Below, piece after piece: positions 5,102-9,079 of a DNA stretch of 9,079 nucleotides. The DNA is taken from NCBI GenBank assembly GCA_030598425.1, contig JAUVPY010000065.1:1-9079 (forward strand). The letters run 5' to 3'. A model generated the notes under the pieces. It had not been told where the DNA came from. It was given only the letters and a program-made list of their open reading frames with translations, and did no database searches. A program made the translations under genes and the position numbers. This DNA comes from Anaerolineae bacterium. GTDB lineage: Bacteria; Chloroflexota; Anaerolineae; 4572-78; NAK82. Every line of letters starts with the position of its first letter. Positions within the stretch are counted from its first letter, which is position 1.

Positions 5102-7863
5102 TGACGTTGTTTCGGCATTGCGTCGGTTGGACATGGCTGGCTCGTATCTGCATCACGCTCATCATATTGATGGTACTGACCGTCTTTGGCTTAGCCCGTT
5201 GGCTGGTGGTGGATCTGCCGTCGCCCGACCGGCTGTATGAGCGAGCTGCCGCCCCTTCGACGCGCATCTTCGACCGACACGGACGACTGCTGTACGAAAT
5301 CCTTGATCCCCACCGGGGTGCGCACACTCCCACCACGCTGGATGAGATACCATCAGCCTGTGTCAACGCCACCATCGCCACCGAAGACGCCAGCTTCTAT
5401 CACAATCCCGGCGTAGACGCCTGGGCTATCGTCCGTGCGTTGTGGATCAATCTGCGCGGCGGCGAGATCCTGTCCGGCGGCAGCACCATCACCCAGCAAC
5501 TCGCCCGCAACTTGCTCCTCTCACCGGAGGAGCGGACCGACATCAGCCTGGAGCGTAAGTTGCGCGAGGCCATCCTGGCCTGGCGACTGGCGCGCAACTA
5601 CAGCAAGGACGAGGTTCTGACCCTTTACCTGAACGAATCGTATTACGGCAATTTGGCTTACGGTGTCGAGGCAGCCGCTCGCACTTACTTCGCCAAAAGC
5701 GTCGCCGAACTCGACCTGGCTGAATGCGCTATGCTGGCTGGGCTGCCCCAGTGGCCAGCCCGCTACAACCCCTTGGAGAATCTTGAATCCGCCAAATCTC
5801 GCCAGAACGTCGTACTGAAACTGATGGTCAAGAACGGTTACATTTCCCTGCCAGAGGCGAATCTGGCGGCTGCTGAAAAACTGAGCTTTGCCTCGGCACC
5901 TTTCCCCATCGAAGCCCCTCATTTTGTGATGTACGTTCGCGGTCAGCTCGAAAGAGAATTGGGACTGGAAGCGATTTACACCCAGGGCTTGCAAGTACAC
6001 ACGACACTCGACCTGGACGCGCAAGAAACGGCAGAGCGTATCGTCCGCTACCGCCTGGGGCAGTTAGCCGATACCCGCACTGGCCAGCCGCATCGCAATG
6101 TGCGTAACGCGGCCGTGCTAGTGATGGACCCCAATACCGGCGAAGTACTGGCTATGGTAGGCAGCCCGGACTATTTTGACCCGCGTATTGATGGCGCGGT
6201 CAACGTTACGACGGCTACGCGCCAGCCCGGATCTTCGATCAAGCCCATTACTTACGCCGCAGCCTTCGGCCCCATCCGGGCCAGCCCTTCGACAGGCTCA
6301 CCTGGGGCACAGGCAAGGCGCCGTCCTCTGACAACAGCAACTATGGTGATGGACGTCCGAACCGCCTTCGTCACCCGCGAAGGTGTCCCCTACGTCCCAC
6401 AGAATTACGATTATCAATGGCGGGGTCCGGTGCTGCTACGACAGGCATTGGCCTCCAGCTACAACTTAGTGGCCGTCAAAGTGCTGGAATACGTAGGCAT
6501 CGAATCAATGACAGACCTGGCCCGTGCGATGGGCATCACCACCTTCGACGACATGGATCGTTTCGGTTTAGCGCTGACACTGGGCGGCGGCGAGGTCCGC
6601 CTCCTGGAGCTAACAGCCGCCTACGGCGCGTTCGCAAATGGGGGTTATCGCGTGGAGCCGGTGGCTATCACCCACGTGGAGGATAGTCAGGGACGAGCAT
6701 TGAAGCGGTGGAGCGCCACCCCCGGAGCCCGCGTGATGGACGAACGGGTGGCCTACCTGATTACGGACATTCTAAGCGACAATTTCGCCCGAACCCCCAC
6801 CTTTGGAGAGGGAAGCCCGCTGCGCATCTCGCGTCCGGCGGCGGCTAAGACTGGCACCACCACCGACTGGCGCGACAACTGGACGGTGGGCTACACGCCC
6901 AACCTGGTCGTCGGCGTGTGGGCCGGAAACGCCGACAACGAGCCGATGCGTCACGTAAGCGGCGTGATGGGCGCTGCCCCGATCTGGCACGACGTTATGG
7001 TTGCGCTGCACAGGGGCCAGCCTATGCGGGAATTTCTGGAACCGCCGGGGATCGTACACCTAGAGGTGTGCACCGACAGCGGGCTATTACCCTGGAAAGT
7101 TGGGAGGTTGGAAGATTGGAAGGTTGGTCTAGTTTCCCAGCCTTCCAGTCTTCCAATCCTACAATCTTCCAACTCTCCAGCCCTCCAAGCCTGTCGCCGC
7201 ACTATTACCGAACTGTTCATCGAAGGCACTCAGCCAACCCGAACTGACGACTGGCATTGGCTATTCACACTGGATACGCGCAACGGGTTGCTGGCTGGAC
7301 CGGGGTGCCCGCCGCAGTACACGACCCAGAAACTCTATACCCTTTACCCTGCCGAAGCGCAGGACTGGGTTCTCAAGCAAGGCATCCCCCAACCGCCTAA
7401 AATGTATTCGCCCTTGTGCCCTGGCGAGCTGGCGACTGATAGCCAATCGCTGACGGTGGATGGCGGAAGGATGGAAGATTGGAAAATTGGAAGGCTGAAA
7501 GGCTGGAAGCTTGGCGCGGTCAGTTCTGCAAAATCACCCGGTCATCCAATCTCCCAACCATCCAACCATCCAACCTTCCAACTTATCCTGACCAGCCCGG
7601 ATCAGGGAAGCCGCTACCTCCTTTCGCAGGAGATTCCAGAAGCAATGCAGCAGGTCGCTGTGACCGTCCGCCCGGCTGACGGTGTAGTCTTAAATCAGGT
7701 GACACTGCTGGCCGACGGGCGTCCGCTGGCAACGCTGGCCCACCCTCCTTATCAGGTCTTGTGGTCTATGACCGTCGGGACGCACGTCTTCACAGTAGTA
7801 GGTGAAGACGCCGAGGGTAATGAATTGCAAGGGAATCGTGTTACGATAGAGGTCACAGAGTGA
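5101..7863 (+). CDS. Bifunctional penicillin-binding protein (PBP1A/PBP1C type) carrying in-frame repeat insertions
   Basis: This inner-membrane enzyme (920 residues from ATG 5101) polymerises lipid II and cross-links peptidoglycan. A short cytosolic end is followed by a membrane anchor (about 12-33). The glycosyltransferase domain shows ATEDASFYHNPG (catalytic Glu95) and GGSTITQQLARNLLL (from 126). The transpeptidase domain shows SSIK (Ser378, Lys381), SYN (Ser453-Asn455) and KTGTT (583-587), so both activities look intact. The end (about 828-920) resembles the BiPBP_C domain of PBP1C. ATG 5101 was chosen over TTG 5098 because GGGAGAG then sits 8 bases away. Three segments look foreign: about 394-409 in the transpeptidase domain, 665-696 between SGLLP and ACRR, and about 790-827 before the last domain. 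All are repeat DNA read without stops. At 920 residues it is long for the family. It is divergent from the kinase gene. Confidence 0.93.
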   Translation: MTLFRHCVGWTWLARICITLIILMVLTVFGLARWLVVDLPSPDRLYERAAAPSTRIFDRHGRLLYEILDPHRGAHTPTTLDEIPSACVNATIATEDASFYHNPGVDAWAIVRALWINLRGGEILSGGSTITQQLARNLLLSPEERTDISLERKLREAILAWRLARNYSKDEVLTLYLNESYYGNLAYGVEAAARTYFAKSVAELDLAECAMLAGLPQWPARYNPLENLESAKSRQNVVLKLMVKNGYISLPEANLAAAEKLSFASAPFPIEAPHFVMYVRGQLERELGLEAIYTQGLQVHTTLDLDAQETAERIVRYRLGQLADTRTGQPHRNVRNAAVLVMDPNTGEVLAMVGSPDYFDPRIDGAVNVTTATRQPGSSIKPITYAAAFGPIRASPSTGSPGAQARRRPLTTATMVMDVRTAFVTREGVPYVPQNYDYQWRGPVLLRQALASSYNLVAVKVLEYVGIESMTDLARAMGITTFDDMDRFGLALTLGGGEVRLLELTAAYGAFANGGYRVEPVAITHVEDSQGRALKRWSATPGARVMDERVAYLITDILSDNFARTPTFGEGSPLRISRPAAAKTGTTTDWRDNWTVGYTPNLVVGVWAGNADNEPMRHVSGVMGAAPIWHDVMVALHRGQPMREFLEPPGIVHLEVCTDSGLLPWKVGRLEDWKVGLVSQPSSLPILQSSNSPALQACRRTITELFIEGTQPTRTDDWHWLFTLDTRNGLLAGPGCPPQYTTQKLYTLYPAEAQDWVLKQGIPQPPKMYSPLCPGELATDSQSLTVDGGRMEDWKIGRLKGWKLGAVSSAKSPGHPISQPSNHPTFQLILTSPDQGSRYLLSQEIPEAMQQVAVTVRPADGVVLNQVTLLADGRPLATLAHPPYQVLWSMTVGTHVFTVVGEDAEGNELQGNRVTIEVTE
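6283..6323. repeat. Short dispersed-repeat-like insertion in the transpeptidase domain
   Basis: The core AGCCCTTCGACAGGCTCA (6283-6300) is an imperfect inverted repeat (AGCC...GGCT around a central TCGA). From memory it is a word that recurs in many environmental bacterial genomes as part of longer palindromes. It encodes ASPSTGSPGAQARRRP, lying between SSIKPITYAAAF and TTATMVMDV. Other PBP1A proteins usually have only a few residues there. The limits are approximate, and the assignment as a repeat rests on memory and on the odd peptide. Confidence 0.5.
7091..7189. repeat. Imperfect inverted repeat inserted in frame in the PBP gene (copy A)
   Basis: The left arm is built of GTTGGAAGATTGGAAGG-like words and the right arm of their complement (CCTTCCA, CTTCCAA). 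The exact 12-base pair GTTGGAAGATTG (7107-7118) and CAATCTTCCAAC (7162-7173) anchors a stem that extends imperfectly across about 99 bp. It is read through as about 32 residues (W665-Q696, WKVGRLEDWKVG and then a Ser/Pro/Gln-rich half). These separate the usual neighbours SGLLP and CRR. Purine and pyrimidine asymmetry on opposite halves differs sharply from flanking codons. Confidence 0.8.
7459..7584. repeat. Second in-frame inverted repeat of the same family in the PBP gene (copy B)
   Basis: The left half is GATGGAAGATTGGAAAATTGG-like and the right half is CATCCAACC/CCTTCCAAC-like, giving a large imperfect hairpin of about 125 bp. It encodes about 38 residues ahead of the C-terminal domain. 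WKIGRLKGWKLG matches WKVGRLEDWKVG of copy A at 8 of 12 positions, so both belong to one repeat family. The right half gives a Pro/Ser/His/Gln-rich stretch. There is no stop codon in the reading frame used. The ends are approximate and no flanking duplication is evident. Confidence 0.78.
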
Positions 7864-8190
7864 GAGGGTTTCGGCTTCAAGCCTACGAGAACAGGTTTTT
7901 CGCCGTAAGGAGGTTCAAAATGGCGGGTTTTGCTAAATAGGAGTTCAGAGCTATCCAGAAGATATATCCAAACTATTTGAAGGTCTTGCGCAGGATATGC
8001 GACAAAACACGCGGGCAAGTCAAGGAGTGTGACGATCTCAGAGATGTCGAGTTGAGAATATGGCAGTGGGAAAAAAACATGCCAATAGCTAGCTCGCCTA
8101 AGGTAAAAAACGAACGACGCACTTCCAAAGTGCTTCGCATATTCCATCGGAATTCTCTGGGGCACAGCACTTCGGCCCGAGCGCATCCGG
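7864..8190. other. Gene-poor spacer between PBP and DUF2283 genes
   Basis: The two genes flanking these 327 bases converge. A small palindrome GGCTTCAAGCC (about 7873-7883) follows the PBP stop, with a T-run at 7896-7900. That is too weak and too far apart for a confident terminator. A strong ribosome-binding site at 7906-7913 precedes a 6-codon frame (separate entry). The same frame then stays open from 7941 to 8213, but its translation is unfamiliar. The stretch is more AT-rich than the genes and may hold decayed sequence or repeat remnants. Confidence 0.5.
7920..7940 (+). other. Six-codon ORF behind a perfect Shine-Dalgarno, then an open frame (possible gene remnant)
   Basis: TAAGGAGG (7906-7913) stands 6 bases before an ATG that reads MAGFAK and stops at TAG (7938-7940). 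The same frame then continues open for about 90 codons to 8213, including the stretch EFRAIQKIYPNYLKVLRR. This could be a gene broken by one nonsense change, part of a dispersed repeat, or chance. I do not recognise the translation, and the frame's end runs antisense into the DUF2283 gene. Confidence 0.2.
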
Positions 8191-8580
8191 TCAAGCAACT
8201 TCTGCCAGCGTAGTGTTTAGAAGATGAGCCTGAACGCGCACAGAGCCAATGGGGATCGTTTCGACTAGGGAGGGAGTGTAGGCCGACAGAGAAAGAACCT
8301 CATTCACGGGTGCCTTGGTGATAACTTCTAACACAAGCTGGCGCAACTCGTCCGAGAGTTCGTTCAGGCCGGCGAGAGGAAAACTACGTGGTCCAAGTTC
8401 CGTGGGCTGGACCAATACGGAATAGTCAAACACCGTCAACCCAATTGCCCGGCCTTCGGACTTGTTCAAGCGCAGTAAGATGTGGTCATTGAGTTCGATT
8501 CCGGTACCCTTCTCGCCGGGTGCGAAGGCAATGTAGAGAATGTCACCATCTTCATCATAAGTATAGATTGCTTCATCCAT
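8191..8580 (-). CDS. DUF2283 domain-containing protein
   Basis: This small soluble protein has 129 residues from ATG 8580. The N-terminal half carries the DUF2283 pattern: YDEDGDILYIAFAPGE (8-23), then NDHILLRLNKSEGRAIGLTVFDYS (31-54), a strand-rich domain of unknown function common in bacteria. Residues 70-129 form an extra tail with a helix (ELSDELRQLVLEVI) and no motif I know. The reading frame extends upstream to a GTG at 8622. That start lies upstream of a clear promoter's -10, so the ATG at 8580 is preferred; it has AGGAT about 8 bases before it. The gene is divergent from the lipoprotein gene on its right and convergent with the PBP gene. Related short proteins are sometimes found beside toxin-antitoxin-like genes, but no such partner is seen here. 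Confidence 0.82.
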   Translation of the reverse strand: MDEAIYTYDEDGDILYIAFAPGEKGTGIELNDHILLRLNKSEGRAIGLTVFDYSVLVQPTELGPRSFPLAGLNELSDELRQLVLEVITKAPVNEVLSLSAYTPSLVETIPIGSVRVQAHLLNTTLAEVA

Positions 8581-8612
8581 AGAGGCTATCCTATTTCTTT
8601 CTGAATAGAGCC

Positions 8613-8641
8613 AGTATACCACATTCAGGATTGTTGATCAA
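8613..8641 (-). promoter_or_regulatory. Sigma70-type promoter of the DUF2283 gene
   Basis: On the minus strand TTGATC (8641-8636), a 17-base spacer and TATACT (8618-8613) preceded by TGG form a good extended -10 promoter. The start would be near 8606, giving a leader of about 26 bases to ATG 8580. The -35 overlaps the first bases of the 11-bp direct repeat that borders the adjacent repeat element, so the element begins immediately upstream of the promoter. Confidence 0.68.
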
Positions 8642-8647
8642 CCGTTT
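8637..8647 (+). repeat. Left direct repeat (candidate target-site duplication)
   Basis: ATCAACCGTTT is identical to 8821-8831. It lies directly outside the left terminal arm of the MITE-like element and overlaps the -35 of the DUF2283 promoter. Confidence 0.7.
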
Positions 8648-8820
8648 CAGTAACCCGACAGAGCATTTAGGAGCGCCTAAATTATCGAGATTTCCGACAG
8701 GATTTACAAGATTTACAGGATTTTGTTTTATGTTTGACGGTTACTTCGCAAAAAGCCAGTCCTATCTTGTTAATCCTGTCTAATTTTTAGCTTTGCCTAA
8801 ATCCCTTGTCGGGTAACAAA
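8648..8820. mobile_element. MITE-like non-coding element with terminal inverted repeats and 11-bp flanking duplication
   Basis: The element is about 173 bp. Terminal arms 8650-8671 and 8796-8817 are inverted repeats matching at 18 of 22 positions, sharing ACCCGACA and ATTTAGG. A second, nested inverted repeat, 8696-8712 and 8764-8780, matches at 16 of 17 (GACAGGATTTACAAGAT and its complement). A local hairpin TTTAGG-AGCG-CCTAAA (8666-8681) adjoins the left arm. The identical 11-mer ATCAACCGTTT sits at both outer edges (8637-8647 and 8821-8831), as expected for a target-site duplication. No ORF lies inside, so it would need a transposase in trans. The words CAGGATTTACA and AATCCTGT recall repeats seen in other environmental genomes (memory only). 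Confidence 0.7.
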
Positions 8821-8831
8821 ATCAACCGTTT
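8821..8831 (+). repeat. Right direct repeat (candidate target-site duplication)
   Basis: ATCAACCGTTT is the second exact copy of the 11-mer. It lies 3 bases outside the right terminal arm of the MITE-like element and 27 bases before the lipoprotein ATG. Confidence 0.7.
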
Positions 8832-8858
8832 TGCTGACTAGCTACAGGAGGCACATAG

Positions 8859-9079
8859 ATGAAGACTCATTATGTCCCATCATTCTCCCTGATCCGCCGA
8901 TTCACTGATTCACTGATTCCTGTCTTGATCATTCTTAGCACGATGCTAACAGCGTGCCAGCTAGGTCCCCACCCAACGGCGATAACAGCAGTATCAGGGA
9001 CAACGCCCCAAGAAAAGAGAGAGGCAGGCATACGCAGCGTCCATGCAGCAGAGCCTACCTTGACGCCCTCCCCCGAACC
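8859..9079 (+). CDS. Putative lipoprotein, N-terminal part only (cut by window edge)
   Basis: The first 73 residues of a secreted lipid-anchored protein are visible. An excellent ribosome-binding site AGGAGG (8846-8851) sits 7 bases before the ATG. The N-terminus has basic residues (Arg13, Arg14), a hydrophobic core SLIPVLIILSTML, and a lipobox LTAC with Cys33 as the predicted lipidation site. After Cys33 comes a Thr/Pro/Ala-rich low-complexity stretch, typical of a linker next to the membrane. The functional domain lies beyond the window, so no function can be given. The gene is divergent from the DUF2283 gene, and the MITE-like element ends only 38 bases before its ATG, so its promoter must lie in or at the end of that element. 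Part of the signal peptide is encoded by a tandem GATTCACT repeat. Confidence 0.72.
   Translation, partial: MKTHYVPSFSLIRRFTDSLIPVLIILSTMLTACQLGPHPTAITAVSGTTPQEKREAGIRSVHAAEPTLTPSPE
8899..8919 (+). repeat. Tandem GATTCACT repeat inside the signal peptide
   Basis: Two exact GATTCACT units (8899-8906, 8907-8914) are followed by a partial third (GATTC, 8915-8919). They encode the region around RFTDSLI of the lipoprotein signal sequence. The 8-base unit is not a multiple of three, so unit gain or loss would shift the frame. This could be slippage or a fragment of a dispersed repeat. Confidence 0.55.

Noticed and set aside
7091..7584. CRISPR array formed by the repeated GGAAGATTGG words
   Set aside because: The units are irregular, form inverted rather than evenly spaced direct repeats, lie in a coding frame, and have no unique spacers.
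7752..8198. 148-codon minus-strand frame across the PBP end and the spacer
   Set aside because: It overlaps the C-terminal PBP domain antisense, has no start signal, and its translation resembles no known family.
8650..8817. Intrinsic terminator for the flanking genes
   Set aside because: The flanking genes are divergent, so no transcript should end here. The stem is not GC-rich, the loop is very long, and the flanking 11-bp duplication is better explained by insertion.

Overview
The window is a 9.1 kb stretch of bacterial chromosome. It holds six complete protein-coding genes and the start of a seventh, cut by the right edge. I infer a Chloroflexota (Anaerolineae-like) or similar environmental lineage. 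The reasons are the mix of a receptor-type Ser/Thr kinase, a Roadblock/LC7 protein, a PBP1A/1C-type enzyme and a DUF2283 protein, a moderately GC-rich composition, and several kinds of short dispersed inverted repeats lying in and between genes. That assignment is an inference from gene content; there is no rRNA or tRNA marker here.

Left part (19-4510). A phosphoglucomutase/phosphomannomutase-family gene (+) meets a three-gene minus-strand cluster tail to tail with a gap of only 7 bases. In transcription order the cluster is a membrane-anchored Ser/Thr kinase with a Pro/Thr-rich stalk and an outer domain (4510-2810), a PhnP-like metallo-beta-lactamase-fold hydrolase (2740-1895) and a Roadblock/LC7 protein (1873-1457). 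Gaps of 69 and 21 bases suggest one transcription unit, driven by a near-consensus extended -10 promoter at 4615-4643.

Middle (4511-7863). A 590-base divergent intergenic region carries the kinase promoter (-) and, about 400 bases away, an extended -10 promoter (+) with a perfect 7-bp-arm palindrome just upstream. The plus promoter feeds a large bifunctional penicillin-binding protein (glycosyltransferase, transpeptidase, C-terminal BiPBP_C-like domain). A possible leaderless 19-codon upstream ORF ends on the PBP start codon (TGATG overlap). The PBP gene has been invaded in frame by repeats. Two long imperfect inverted repeats of one family add about 32 and 38 residues, and a short element of another type adds about 16 residues in the transpeptidase domain.

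Right part (7864-9079). About 330 bases without a convincing gene precede a minus-strand DUF2283 gene, whose promoter fixes its start at 8580. Next to that promoter is the most interesting object in the window: a non-coding element of about 173 bp with 22-bp terminal inverted repeats, a second nested inverted repeat, and an exact 11-bp direct repeat at both ends that looks like a target-site duplication. It sits between the DUF2283 gene and a divergent lipoprotein gene truncated by the window edge.

Functionally, the kinase and PBP divergence suggests envelope sensing coupled to peptidoglycan synthesis. The best new-biology lead is the repeat/MITE activity, which remodels both a cell-wall enzyme and a divergent promoter region.
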